Source: Telmatactis stephensoni (lineage: Eukaryota; Cnidaria; Anthozoa; Actiniaria; Isophelliidae). Taken from it: DNA of 64,000 nucleotides. The notes beneath the pieces are model-generated. The model was given only the letters and a program-made list of their open reading frames with translations, was not told the origin of the DNA and made no database searches. The translations under genes and the position numbers were made by a program. Positions 10,953-25,100 of the stretch are shown one piece after another (within the stretch, counting starts at the first letter, position 1; every line of letters begins with the position of its first letter). The stretch is taken from the NCBI GenBank assembly GCA_029948255.1, contig JALIZF010001675.1, positions 425,001 through 489,000 on the forward strand, given 5' to 3'.

Positions 10953-11992
10953 TCTGCTGTCCAATTTTACAGCGGTACGAACAAACACGAAAAAGGTCTA
11001 TTGACTATGTGCACTCCGCCAAAGCCCTGGACCTCCCTCCTCTGGTTCTCCTAGCTACGAGCCATCAATCAGTGTTGCTCTAACAACGTTGATCGTCATA
11101 GTACTTTGGCAATAAATGGGACATCAACATGCATTAATTAGATCCAAAAGAGGTTTTGGTTCATTTTGAATATTGGCCTCGTACGGTGATATTGGTCTTA
11201 CAGTTACGCAATGTGGACGCACGCATAATTTCATGTATCGGTTTAACTTCCAATCACGTACGTATACGCATATATATTTAACGTTGTTTCTATTTCTGTT
11301 AACGAACCTAAAAGTGCACGCGATAAAGAGACCGCGTGTTACCGGATAAACCTCTTTCCCACAATACTACCGGCGACGCCCGTCCCTTGATGAACCGGAT
11401 GAACGGGGACTTGTAGTCGTCACTGGCTTATCCAACAAGTGTATGTTTTGAAAATAAGATCTTAGGCGCGCACGAAAGCACTTCGTAGAGGCACGCAAAG
11501 CGTCTTGCTTGGACGCGATTAAACGCAACTTAAATCAAACGGAAACTTTTCAAATTTTAGTCCTAAAACACTAACAAAACAGTTCAAAACACTGTTCCTC
11601 GAGGTCCTCGATAAGTTGTATCTTAGACTAAAAAGTGTCGTTGATACGGAGAGGTTCACGTTTTAGCTATGTCGCGTCTAAGAGAAAACGCGAGCTATTT
11701 TCGCTTACACAATGGCGTCATTGATGACATACGTATATACACTGTATGAATTTGAGCGAGAATTCGATCCTAGGAAAACATCTCGTTTGCGTTAGAGATA
11801 GCACTTTCTTCTCGACTTTATGGCCTTCGAAAGGGATGTGGGACGGAGGGATTTGGATGGGAATGAGGCTACCGGGTTTGTTAGGGAGATGGTTCGTAGG
11901 TGGTAAGAATATTGATTGCTTAAGTTGTTTAAGAAACATGCACTGCAAGCCAGATTCACTCGAACCTAGAATTGTTACTAGCTATGTTATTT

Positions 11993-12224
11993 CAGGGGAG
12001 AATAGTCCCCTTCACAGTTCTCTGCGCCATCTTGAAAGGTAGCCATGCCTTTGCATCGAAGCGAGACGAACGGTGAGCCTGCAATGATAAAGACCTGTGA
12101 ATAATTGTTCTAGGTGTTAAAAAAGGTATCTATCATTGCACGCTCACCGTTCGTCTCGCTTCGATGCAAAGGCATGGCTACCTTTGATGGCGCAGGGAAT
12201 TGTGAAGGGGACTATTTTCACCTG
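11993..12224. repeat. Long-armed inverted-repeat element (about 232 bp)
   Basis: The outer ends are CAGGGGAGAATAGTCCCC and GGGGACTATTTTCACCTG. The inner arms include GTAGCCATGCCTTTGCATCG (about 12041-12060) and its complement CGATGCAAAGGCATGGCTAC, then ACGAACGGTGAGC with GCTCACCGTTCGT. Arm identity is high, so this copy is fairly young. Confidence 0.8.
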
Positions 12225-13349
12225 ATCATGTATATGCTTGCACATTAATTAGTTTTGTGTAGCAGCATGACCTATTTACTTGCGCCTACCCTAAGGCTGC
12301 ATGTTTTAAGATCGACGCGTATACATTATGAAAGCGCACTCGAGCCAGACAGATCGACGCGCGCCTGTTTAAACTTAGCTGAATTTGAACGCGCGCGTCT
12401 AGTCAGAGTTCAGTTAAACCTCTGAAGACGTTACCCCACAGAAAATTCGAAAATTATACTCAGTTTAAGACTGCAGGCAAAAGCCACACCCCCGCCTTAT
12501 TTATAGTAGCTTGTAGATGTATAACGGAAAAACAATTCAGCTTTACTTAATTGTAACGTTGCTTGCAACGCAGTTGTACCGTGTGTCGACCTCTGCGCGC
12601 TTGCGCGCATTGTTGCAGACACATGCGCAGCTAGAAGCTAATTAGAGCTCGAATTCTGCCCCAACTGCGCATGCCTCTCTTACGTGCATCTGTTGCAGTG
12701 ATGGACACGTTGCAAATTTGTGTTATTTGCGTGCAATTTTCCAGATCGACAATGTTGCAGTAAAAGTTCCATTATGATTTTATAGCATTGCACCCTCCCC
12801 TCCCCCTCGGGTTCCAATGTGCACAACGTGTGCATAACGTGTGCGCCGACCTTGATGCTCAATTTGGCCCCAGGGTACAATTAGTTTGACTTTGCATTTC
12901 AAGTTCGTAACGCACTGTAAGCACTCTAATAGCTGACAAACTTATAATTGTGCAAAAAACAACATAAGCTAAATACGTGTCCATTGTAAGTATGCATCTA
13001 GTGCTGCCACAGGGGGTCCGGCTTGAGAGGGTTTCCGCGGTATACGAAATTTACGTGATCGAGTTTCATTGAGGTTGCCACAGGAAACCCAAAGAACTTT
13101 AGTTCATTTTATTCTTGATAAAAGACTCCCAAGCTGGCCTCCTGTGGTGCTGCATGAATGGATGATGCTATGATTGAATGATCGTAACTGATAACATCTT
13201 CCTATTGGGTTAACTTTGACTCAACGATTGGTTAGTAGCAGCAGGAGCCCATTTAATGACAATTTGCTTTCCTTCCCATGCAGGTCCAAACGCGCTTTAC
13301 TTTTAGATGGCAAACTAATGGTTAGTAGAGGGGGACGTAAGGGTTTGCG

Positions 13350-14345
13350 GTGATGTGGTTTTGAGTTATTTTTGATGCGGTTTTGCGGTTATTTGTTATT
13401 TTAACCTGAGGTTTTGCGGTTTTTGACTTCAGATTTTGTATGCGGTTTGCGGTTTTGGGAATTTTGATTATTCTTATTGCGCCTTTTTTCCTCAATTTTG
13501 TTTGCGGTTTTGTGGTTTCTATACCCCCCCCCCCTTACGACCCCCTCTTAGTAGTAGTAGGCTCTACACCCATATACTTTTCTTTTGTTCTTTATCAACT
13601 AGACGTTCCTCTTTTACGAGTTGAATAAATTCACTCTGCATCCCACGGTGCTTATAAGCTTTAACTTTCTAAGTTCAACAACGTACTCTTAACTGTCAAG
13701 TAGTTCTAGTGTATCCGTAATTCTGCAAAAACTATCCAAAGCTATGAGCTCAGCTAAGGATACACCGTTGATGATTAATTGACAATATCTTTCTTGCTAA
13801 GGGTACACTTTGGCTTACACTGATTCGTGAAACTATAGATAAAATGTTCTCTCCCAGGGGACTCCCGTCTCTACTCATGATAATGTCCAAGCTAAGACTG
13901 GCTTTCAAAGGTTTTTAAAATTTGTAAGTTTTGTACATCAAAATGCTGAGGAGGTTTGGACTGTTACTCCCTTCTTTCAATATAGTATGTAAACTGTCCC
14001 CCTGTCTCTTCAATCCCTCTCTCCCCGGCCTGCCCTTCCTTTCCTTGACCCTGTTCTGATCCCTTGCCTCCTTTCATTCCTTGCCTCCTTTCTTTCCTTG
14101 CCCTTCACTTCACTTCACTTCCCTCCTTTCGCTTTCATTCCATTCCTTTCTCTTCCCTTCTCTCCCCCCTTCACTTTCTCTTCACCACCCAACTTCCCTT
14201 GGTCAGACTTTCCCATCTTTTCTATCAATCCAAGTGATATCTCTGTTTCAGCTGACACAATCTCTCAATCAAGTCCATCATTTTTCCTTTCTTTTCTCTT
14301 TTCTTTTTCTTCTATTTCCTCTCATTTTCCTTTCTTTAGCTGGTC
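13350..14345. repeat. GCGGTTTT-rich tract and long polypyrimidine tract
   Basis: Positions 13350-13516 repeat TTTTGCGGTT words. Positions about 13980-14345 are almost entirely C and T on the plus strand (CCTTCCCTTTCCTTGC-like). The second part yields spurious Ser/Phe/Pro-rich frames. Nothing coding is supported. Confidence 0.6.
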
Positions 14346-14399
14346 ACGCAACGTTCTTGCGTGACCACACTGCTGTGAAAGAGGGGGGTCTATAATTTT

Positions 14400-15821
14400 C
14401 TGCCTCTTTCTTCCTGAAAAAAACTTTTTGAAGTCAATTAATCTATTCCGGAAATCACGCTGGTACTATTTCTCTGTAACACCATCGGACGCTTGTATGA
14501 AACTGGATACGCATCACCTGATTTTATCAATAGATTTTTGGACGTACATTTGCAGGCACCGTTTGTAAACAACTTCTTTCGATATTAGTACATTTCTCTT
14601 TTTGATACGCCGGTCAACGATCATACTTATGCGACGAACCAAGGTACTGAGTCGGAGCATACCGGCCAGTCCTCCGCGGGAATGTAAAGGTTGAGCATGC
14701 TACAGCATCTGCATAATGTCTCAATATGGAATGGTGGTGGTACGGGTGACGACGGGGAGTCCAAGCTAGGTGGGGTTACGAGGTTAATGCGGGAGGCTGG
14801 TAGTTCCGAGAGAGGACTTGAACAATTTTATTTCTTCATCGCGCATCGAGAGGACATCAAAATCAGAATCCCCGTGTTCAGCTGTAATTCATGAACTGTC
14901 GGCAGAAAGATATATTGCTACAATAGTTTATGATAATTGATAAATTTAATTAAGGGCATTTTGAAATGGAAGAATTATTTTCATATTTTGAATAATATTT
15001 TTATTTATATGCCTTTTGTGTATTTCAGTAACAATACTGATGACAAATAAAGACATTTCCTTGCAATAATTTAACCTTTTATGTTGAAGCACTTGGGCTA
15101 TTGTTAAGATTTAATATAACTTAATACTTAATAAGGTTCATAATAACAAATGGCACCTCTCTATTTATAAAATATTTTAAGAAATTTTTTATAACTTTTA
15201 TTTTTTGATAAAATAATTTTTTATTATTTGAATGGCAATGTTTTGGAAAATACATCCAGATTTTGTGGTGAAGCTACATTCCTGGAATATTTCACATATC
15301 CACGTGAGAATTGTGATTGGTTGAAAAACAATGGGATTACTTCGGCATGACAACTTGGCCCTCGCGTCGAGCTCTCGATAGATGTTCGTTCGCGCTTGAG
15401 CGAATTCTTTCGGAAATGCTTTGTGAATGTGTTGTGTATTGAATTCACTCCATCAAGTGGGCTGTGACAGCGGTTTGTGAATTCGGGAGTTCGAGAATTT
15501 GTCTGTTATTTGGACTTGGAGAGAAGAGAGGATTTACACAAAGGATCTCACGACCTCGGAGTGTTTAACTTCGCAGCTTTATCTTGATTCTGTTGTTCTT
15601 TTGCTGGTTTTGCTAACAGCTGTTTCTGAACACAGCTCTTAAGCTTGAAGTTGAGAGTATTCTGTGTCTCTTTATCGTCTCTTTCTGTATTCTACGTGTT
15701 TCATCGGCTGCTATTTCAAGAAATGGTCATTTAACTATCGGAATTTACTGAGAACACGCGAGGAAGTTGGGTCGCTTTGGTGGAGAGCAAGTCAATCAAA
15801 CTCCTTCAAACTTTGTGAATT
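14400..15821 (+). promoter_or_regulatory. Upstream flank and likely 5' UTR of the dystrophin gene
   Basis: The segment directly precedes the dystrophin start codon. Positions about 14930-15240 are very AT-rich. No TATA box was picked with confidence. An in-frame TGA at 15816-15818 lies one codon before the ATG, which sets the upstream limit of the coding sequence. The transcription start cannot be placed from sequence alone. Confidence 0.35.
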
Positions 15822-18800
15822 ATGGAGTCAGGCGAACCAGACGAAAGTGGTACTTTTACTCTGAAGATAAAATCAAAATCAGGTAATTTTATTATTCCAT
15901 AATTCCAAAGATTCCCTTAAAACTGAAATTATATTAAAAGATCGAATTTGATAGATAATTTCTCAACTATAATCATAGTTTCAGGCCAGTGCATCCAATA
16001 GAAAAACGCTCTAATAATTCTAGAACCCTAGACCTATATATGGAAAGCAAATGTTCAAATGCAGTAAGGCAAAACATCGTAAATCAGATTGATTGCCTCT
16101 TTTTAATCTTGTATATTGTGGGCTAAGTTTCATTCTTAATTTGGGCTGCTGTTGCACCCGTGCTACCCAGCTAGTGGCGGTATATGGTATGCATTTCGCT
16201 CTTCTGTTATGACTCAAGCAGTACTCCAGGAAATTTAGTAATCTGTACTCCTCCTACGCACAAACTTCTGTCAGTTTGGTCGCATAAAGCTTCCAAAATT
16301 TCTCATTTTTATATATTTTTTGACTTACAATTTAAACTTTCTTTCGCACCTTATACTATTATAAGCTTAAGTAATATATTTATAGATGCAGACTTTGAAA
16401 TTGACATAACAATGTATGAATGAAGTAGTAATGTTGATTTTAATGACTGTCGATCATATATTCTATTGTGTATTACAGAGTAATCGATGTCGGCGATCAT
16501 GTATTCTAGAATTCTTGGTCGCACATTACAGTTTTCAAACATTTTTTTGTTCACAAGGTATCCCTATTAATATGCAGTTTCTATAATTCATAATATATTC
16601 TTGAATACAAAATCTAGACACACTATTTATACAAAAGATACTCCACCAATGTTATATCTACATGACCGATCGAGAACCAGACATTTTTTAAAATCGTCCA
16701 AAGATTATCAACGAGATCATCTACTTGTGGTTAAGACAAATATTCAAACTTACTTACTTACACAATGAATTCTGTTTTTGAAGCGGGCATACTATGATAT
16801 TGCTCGACTGTTTATCTTGAAACTATATTTTTTCACTGATGAGTTAACCGGTCGAATTTGCAGTAGAAAGTGAACTGTGGTGGCATTGCAGTTTTTTTAG
16901 TGTTTACAGTAATGTAATATGGAAATTACTTTGACCAGTTTGTTTACGTCGCTAAATCGCCCGGAAAATTAACATGTTCTAAAGCTGCTCTTAAGTACTG
17001 ATCTAATTAGAGAATTTAGTGCAAGTTAAAAAAATCTGACTCAATTTACTGTTAATAGTTCACCTTAAAAAACCATTTCTTCGTTTATAATATATCGGGG
17101 GGCTTTTGAATTTTGGATTATCTCTCCATTTACTAGTACACAGCAGGTACTGTTACATTATTGGGATAATTTTTCAAGTCGAGTTTGTGTACATCCAACT
17201 TTGTAAAACTTTGAGTCCATAAATGTAATTTTAACCATAAGAAAATTGTTACATGAATGTAGTACTCCTAAATTGATTTTAGCTTTTTGATCTTAATGGA
17301 TGTTTATCAGTCTATTAGTCTTCAATAATCATTGCTAATTGTTTACATAATTCTGGTGTTAAGAATAAAAATTCAACAAAGTGTTGTGCTTGAGAGCACT
17401 GTTTTTATATTCTTGAAATTTTCAATAGCATTACTTTGATGCTTAACATTTGTTCATCATGGAAACTCTAATCTCTGGTATTTATCACAGCATGTAATTT
17501 GGAATTGCTTAGTGATGTTTTTACTCTCAAAGAATCTCATATTCGATGTATGTTAAGTTGAGAAGGATTCTTCGTTCTATGGCTCTTCACCTGTCTGGTT
17601 GCTCTTGAGGCTAATGGAACTGTCTTTGTAATGCAAATCAATATTTGTACAGTACTTGATATAATATACAGATCAGAATGACATTCCAGAAGAGATTCAA
17701 GTTGACTTTGATATCTGGTTACTCGATAGTCCATTATTAAGAACTCTTTTAAATATAGACTGTTATATCAACAATTTCAAACAAAGGATAAATAAACGGT
17801 TCACCTTGCTAAATTTATGTAATGTTTTGATCTCTTAGCATATGTAATGCATTTTGGATATATATATATTTTTTTAATATCTTAATACTTTCTAGTCCAA
17901 GAGTATACAAAATTATATGAAACTATCTCACAAGAAAGTCTTAGGTTTGAAGTCTCACAGTGCACAAAAGTTACATATTTTTATATGACCTTGCAGTCTC
18001 AACAACATGCGAAGTTGCGGATTTACATAATATTTGCATGCAATCTCTCAGCAAAGATATTAAAAAAATCCCACATGGCAAGCTCTCACTGCAGTCCTAG
18101 AGAGCTTCTCACTGTCCTAGAGTGTTACTTGGAGTTGATTTTCTTGCTGTATTCTGTTCTCTAATTTTCCTTTTTGATCCTGCAGATGAACATGAGGGAA
18201 CACAGAGAAAAACGTTTACAAAATGGATAAACTCACAACTAGCAAAGGTATTGTTGCTTTCTAGTAATTAGACTGTCTTCTATAGAGGAGTTAATGGTTT
18301 AGGGTTGATACCTTTCTAAGATTGAAAGATCTTGGTCTCAAGGGTTTCTACCTTAGAAAGAGTTTCATGTCTTAGGTAGACAGTAAGAGCTGGACGTCCC
18401 AAGGGTGCATGTCCACCTTAGTGGGAGTTCACTGTACAAGGTTGACTCCTCTCTAAGGTAGTCAGTAAGAGCTGGTCCCAACTGTGTCCGCCATTGGGGG
18501 AGTTCACTGTATAAGGTTGACTCCTCTCTAAGGTAGTCAGTATGAGCTGGTCCCAAGGGTGTCCACCTTAGAGGGAGTTCACTGTATAAGGTGGATACCT
18601 CTGTAAGGTAGACAGTAAGAGCTGGTCCCAAGGATGTCCACCTTAGAGGGAGTTCACTGTATAAAGTTGACTCCTCTCTAAGGTGGACAGCAAGAGCTGG
18701 TCCCAAGGATGTCCACCTTAGAGGGAGTTCACTGTATAAGGTTGATTCCTCTCTAGGGTAGACAGTAAACTTGAGCTAGTTCCAAGGGTGTCTACCTTAG

Positions 18801-21475
18801 AGGGAGTTTACTGGATAAGGTTGATTCCTCTCTAAGGTAGACAGTAAGAGCTAGTCCCAAGGGTGTCCACCGTAGAGTGAGTTAACTGGATAAGGTTGAT
18901 TCCTATCTATACTGAGCCTGTTAATGGAGTCAGAAATAGTACATGTGATGAACATTTTGAAACCCATTTTGTAGCATCTATAAAAATGTTTGTAAAAATG
19001 TTGTTAAGCTCGTATGCATACAAAATCGCTATGTGTAACACAGTAAATAAAGCTTTCATTAATATTCAATGTTGTTGCATGTGAAGCTTGTAATCAATTA
19101 GAGAGTAAGTGTCATAGAGCCAGTGTGCTTATTCACTGTCTGTTGTTTTGGCTACATTGGCACATTACTATGTATGTGTTTTCTTAATTAAATGTGAATT
19201 GAAAATTAGCTTTGATTTTGTTCCTTAAATGAAAGACACAAGGTACAATTACATCACATTCAGTATTTTTGGTTAATAGTTTTAATTCAAGTTTGTTTTG
19301 CAATAACTATATAGCTATAATAGTCATAAGATGCAATCACTTTTAATGAGTTGCAAAATGTCAGAGTCTATGTATGTTTGTTGTGCAGTCATGCATGTAT
19401 GATAATCCTCCCTTTTATAAGTGAACTAGATCTATCTGAATAGATATTACATTAGAGTTAAACCAGTAATTCAAAAGAGATACAGAATATTCCATGTTTG
19501 CTTGAGGATATAAATTTTATCCTTTAGATTTGAAAATCTTACTTGTTTGCTCTGACTGGTGAGATATCACATCAATACCCCAAGATAAAATATGTATATG
19601 TCGGCAGTCATCTAATTAACAAAACAAATAGAGCAGCTGCTCAGTAATACAGCATACCTAATGAAGGCTCTCCTGCATTTCCAAATGCTGCATTACTGAA
19701 TGAAGCATGCACACACAGACATTTTATTTCAATCCCTTAAAGTAAATTCCCAAGGACAAAAGCTTGATGTTCCTTAGTACATTAGTACAAAAATTCAAAA
19801 GGTGTGCATTGTCTAGCATCAGAACTGGTACATTAGTACAAAAATTCAAAAGGTGTGCATTGTCTAGCATCAGAACTGGTACATTAATTTAGTACAAAAA
19901 TTCAAAAAGTGTGCATTGTCTAGCATCAGAACTGGTAATTAGTACAAAAATTCAAAAGGTGTGCATTGTCTAGCATCAGAATTGTGCTCTATTCAGTAAT
20001 ACAGCACACCTTTTGACCAATCATGACCTGACAACTATCTAAAATATAAAATAATATCCTCTATATCCAAGCTTGCTGGTAGGCACCTTGCCATCTTTAG
20101 TGGTAGTATAATGTGTCTGTAATTGGTCATTTTATTTACTTGTATTTTGGTAATTATATGAAAAGACTTTAGAAAACCATTTATTCTAACACTGGGGTTA
20201 GAGTTCAGTATTTGTATATGGCTACTGAAGGAACACAGTTTTGTTTTGAATTATTCTACAGTAGAATTGTCTTTTTAGAGCAAATTTTGTTTGACAATAA
20301 TAATGTCTTTAAGAATTAAGATGGGTAAAGGCCGATTTACACGGTACGATTTTGCCTACAACTTGTCGCATGCAGCATACCTGCCTACGACATGTCTTAA
20401 GCACCATTCACATGCTCACGACTATCATGCCATTTTCCTATGACTGTCGTAGGATTTTGAATCATGCTTCAAAATCCTATGACAAATTTTAGGCTGCATG
20501 CGACTGTCTTAGAGGAGTCATAGGGGCATTCACATGGCACGACTTTGTTCTAAGATATGTTGTATACCTCAAGTCGCGTGTGACAATTATTGTACCGTGT
20601 AAATCGGCCTTAAAGCTGACCTAAAAACTGTAAATTAAGTTTCAAATTTTCGACCCCTCCTGTAGGCCTTTATCGGGTTAGGTCAGTTTTACACATCTTA
20701 ATTCGTAATATATATGATCACTGATCGCGCTTTCATCAAAAATGTCTTTGTTGCTGTGTTGCATCTGGTCTTGGCATTGTGATTGGTCAGTGATGGGGTC
20801 GAATCCAATCAAAATGCTGAGATTGCTATTGCATGATGCAGCATGGTATGATCTTTTCATAGTTAATTTAGATTCCCCTTACTACAACAAATACTTTACA
20901 AAGACTATTGTTGTCTTACCAGGCTAATACAGATGTGCGGGTCATCAACCTCTTTGATGACTTACGGGATGGAACAACACTACTCACACTTTTGGAGGTG
21001 CTGTCAGGAAAGAAAATGGTGAGTTTCCTGGAATACAATTGTAGATGATGATGATGATGACAATGGTGATGGTGATGATGATGATGATTTGTGGTGATGG
21101 CAATAAAAATATTGAAATCAACAAAACAAATTTTGATAAGAGTAATGGTATTCATAGTAATAATGACCACCTCTCTTTGTTTCCATAGCGACGGGAAAGG
21201 GGACGTCTACGTGTCCACCACCTCAACAATGTCAACAATGCCATGACAACACTTGAAAACTACAATGTAAGTTTGTTAGTTTATTGTCTGTGTATGGTTA
21301 ATCACCACAGTAAATACATAGTGGTGCAGCCCAATGGGTTGAACTGACAGCATGTCAATGTGCCATAAAGCTGTTGCTATAAACTCCATGTAGCCAGCAA
21401 CACTGCTCTAACTGGTTTGAAACCAGGATTAGAAAAAGCACAATCAGGATCAGAAAAAGAAAAATCCTCAGATTC

Positions 21476-21510
<35 letters not shown>

Positions 21511-22124
21511 AAAAGAATAAGAAAAGAAAAAGAAAAGAAAAGGAAAGAAAAAAAATTGCTGTCAGTATTTATAGAGCACTACATATCACTAATTGTTCAT
21601 AGTGATGTTATAAGGCTGAAAGAAATAATACAAATGAAATAAACATAAATGGATTAAGAATCCCAACTGGCTAGGAGGCAAACCAGTTGGCTATTTTACA
21701 AGCATGGTTGAGAAGTTGAATATGAACTAGATGAACCCAGAACAAATTCAACTTCGGAAAAGGCTCATCAAATTCAATTTCATCTAGTGGCCAGAGTGAG
21801 GACTTGAACTCAGGACACCAGTGCGAGACCGACGCTCCAACCACTCGACCATGCTGCCTCCTATGTAAAAAGAAAGAGAACCAACAAAGTCAGTCCATTT
21901 GTAGATGCTAGGAATTCAACCTTGATTCCCAGAGGTGGGGGGCCAGTGTCTTAACACCATGGCATCCTGACACTGTTATTTCAAAATGATAATACGCGAA
22001 CACATGTACTCAAACATTTCCTTTATTTCAGATTAAATTGGTAGGCATAAGCAACAATGACATTGTTGATGGAAATCCAAAAATTACTCTTGGTCTTCTG
22101 TGGAATATCATTTCACACTTTCAG
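15822..22124 (+). CDS. DMD: Dystrophin exons 1-5: N-terminus and CH1 actin-binding domain
   Basis: Exon 1 encodes [20 protein letters not shown] and one base. Exon 2 continues [18 protein letters not shown], which fits actinin-type actin-binding signature 1 ([EQ]xx[ATV][FY]xxWxN). Exon 3 reads [17 protein letters not shown], exon 4 [14 protein letters not shown], and exon 5 [15 protein letters not shown] then [12 protein letters not shown], fitting signature 2. CH1 spans about residues 26-130. Exons 2-5 are 62, 96, 78 and 93 bp, against 62, 93, 78 and 93 for human DMD exons 2-5 as I recall them. Confidence 0.93.
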
Positions 22125-25100
22125 GTAGAGAATGTTAGAATTATAGCTGAATATTGTCAAGTGCTTGTTAAGGTGTCAGTAAGTAGTTGATAGGGTGTAA
22201 GGAAGTGGATGGTAAGGTGTCAGTAAGTGGTTGGTAAGGTGTCAGTAAGTGGTTGGTAAGGTGTCAGTAAGTGCTTGGTAAGGTGTCAGTAAGTGCTTGG
22301 TAAGGTGTCGGCAAGTGGTTGGTAAGATGTAAGGAAGTGGTTGATAAGGTGTCAATAAGTGGTTGGTAATGTGTCAGCAAGTGGTTGGTGAGATGTAAGG
22401 AAGTGGTTGGTAAGGTGTCAGCAGGTGGTTGGTAAGGTATCAGTGGTTGGAAAGGTGTCAGAAGTTAGTAAGGTGTCAGTAAGTGGTTGGTAAGGTGTCA
22501 GTAAGTGGTTGGTAAGGTGTCAGCAAGTGGTTTGTAAGGTGTCAGTAAGTGTTTGTTAAGGTGTCAGTAAGTGGTTAGTATGGTGTCAGTAAGTGCTTGG
22601 TAAGGTATCAGTAAGTGGTTGGTAATGTGTCAGCAAGTGGTTGGTGAGATGTAAGGAAGTGGTTGGTAAGGTGTCAGCAGGTGGTTGGTAAGGTATCAGT
22701 GGTTGGAAAGGTGTCAGAAGTTAGTAAGGTGTCAGTAAGTGGTTGGTAAGGTGTCAGTAAGTGGTTGGTAAGGTGTCAGCAAGTGGTTTGTAAGGTGTCA
22801 GTAAGTGTTTGTTAAGGTGTCAGTAAGTGGTTAGTATGGTGTCATTGAGTGGTTGGTAAGGTGTCAGTAAGTAGTTGGTAAGGTGTCAGTAAGTGGTTGG
22901 TAAGGTGTCAGTAAGTGGTTGGTAAGGTGTCAGCAAGTGGTTGGTAAGGTGTCAGCAAGTGATTGGTAAGATGTCAGTAAGTGTTGATTGTCCGTAAATT
23001 TGCTGCAAAAATTCTCACGAAAAGTTTGGCTACGAAAATAAGTTCAAGTGATATATTCATCGATTATTCAGCATTCTGGAAGTAGAAAAAGGTACTTTGA
23101 TATTTTATAAGGCTTCTTCTTTTAAAATGTTATAATTTACATCGTGTCAAATTTTCCCTACCCCCACCCTCTCCGTTATGATGCCCGTCGTTCGAAATCT
23201 TGGAATTTTCTGTTCTATTGTATTCAATCAAACGCTGTCAAGCTTTGAAAATCTTGATAATCCCAGGTATTATTAATTACAAGTGCTTCTTGACAACAAG
23301 CTCTGTTTGTCTGTCAACACTCTTACACATTACATGACCCTAGTATAGTCACGAAATATTGTGAACGTACAGTATAAAACAAAGAAAATGGTTTTCCTTT
23401 TCTTTTAGTCACTATACGATCGTGCTATGATTGGATTGTTTGAAAAGTAAAGTCTGATTTAAGAAGATTAAGAATTGATTGACCTTAAGCCAGCAAAATC
23501 ATTTCCGTATTGCAAGACATTTTATCTTGAGGCCGCCAGTGATGTTTTCTAGTTATCAAGTAGTAGTTTTGTTTGCGTAGAGTTTCCTCCAAGTCTGTCG
23601 GTTGTTATTCTTAGGATTTTCGCGAAGGAAGTTTTTATAGGAGTTTTTTGCTTTTAGGATTGTTTGTCGGAGTTTTGGTTCCATTAACAAGGTTTTTTTA
23701 GATTTCGCTTGTCGTTCGTTACAAGCTCGTAAATGATTCTGTCAAGCACTGTGTTGACAGTAAATACTACCCTATTGCGAAGAATGCATGGAATCCATAC
23801 TTTCTAAACATCGAAGCGAATCCTCATGTTGTCACAGAGACACCACGACAGAGCATTCAACGGTTGAACTGTTCACTACTTCAACAAAACCGCGCCCCGT
23901 GTGAAATACAACTTTTTTTGGTTTCCGAAGGTACGTTTTTGCTTTAAAAGACTGATCGTTATTCAGCTATGTATTGAAATATTGAACCCCCGTTATACGA
24001 TATGGGCTGTATACACTCAACACTCTTGGCCTTTGATTGCAAATTGCTCGTACTGTACGCCAAATCTAGGCTTATTAGCTAATATATCAAAAAGATACTT
24101 TCATGATGACTCTTGTGTGGGATTTGGAACGACAGATTTAACTTTACTGTGGTGTGTACAAAGTTGTCGAACGAGTGCGGTTAGTGTGGTGGTCAAATGG
24201 ACTGAATCTCTGAAAGCATTGACGGAAGGTCACTCTTAAGAATCCTAGTGAAGCTATCAGTCGCTGTCCACTTTACTCTAAAAATTTAGATTTCAGAGTC
24301 ATTTATTTTAGAACTTTTAGGAGATGCAATGTCTTTGATACTTTCTCGGCGTACATCTTGAATCTATGGCCTGTTAATGCTAAGACTATCGATTTTACAT
24401 TTGACAAGGTATTAGGTGAACTTTATTGTTATGGTCAGACAGCCACTGCCCAAGAGCGCTGCTACCCTTTGGTTTTTCACTTTTCCCTCAAATTGCATTT
24501 GGAAAAAATCTAAATTCAAGAGCTTTGATACCATTATCAGTGAGCTAACATCTCGATTTCGTGGCCATAATTGATTACCATGCAATTAATACCGATATAT
24601 CGCTTACATTCTTATCTCCGAGGTAAATATAGGTAAGTTATTCACAGTGTCGGACCGGCTTGGGCCGCTGACATTTGAGCAGTGCCGGGAGGGTTTAAAG
24701 CAATGGAATTGTTTTCATGATTGTGACACAGTATTTAACCCCTCTGTATGCGACTTACATCAGGGTGGTCGTGCTTAGGGGTAGTGTTGACCAACAGTAA
24801 AGATTACAAAACCTCCATAATACGAACACCTCTCTATAACGAACAGGTCTATGTCCTGAAAGCTGAAGTCTCAAATACATTTCCTTGCAAATGAACCCCG
24901 TAGAATACGGACACCTCTATATCACGGACACTTTCCATTGGCCCTTTGGTGTCCGTTTTAAAGAGGTTCCATTGTAATTATTTAGCCGATGTACAGAGAA
25001 CGATATAGAGATTCTAGTATAGAACAAATTGCTCGGGTTGATTGCGTAGAGGTGAAAAATCTGAGTGGTTGTCGTGGAAAGGTAGCCGCTTAGTGGGGGA

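Noticed and set aside
12680..12880. Small minus-strand frames and other short frames between 5.2 and 15.6 kb
   Set aside because: None shows a domain, coding-like composition or splice logic. The region is repeats and unique intergenic sequence.
22146..22990. CRISPR-like regular array
   Set aside because: Units are contiguous with no unique spacers, in a eukaryotic intron. It is a minisatellite. The same holds for 18300-18905, 34245-34650 and 35825-36130.
23901..24239. 112-codon open frame in intron 5
   Set aside because: No recognisable motif, no good splice or start context and no repeat domain. Treated as chance.
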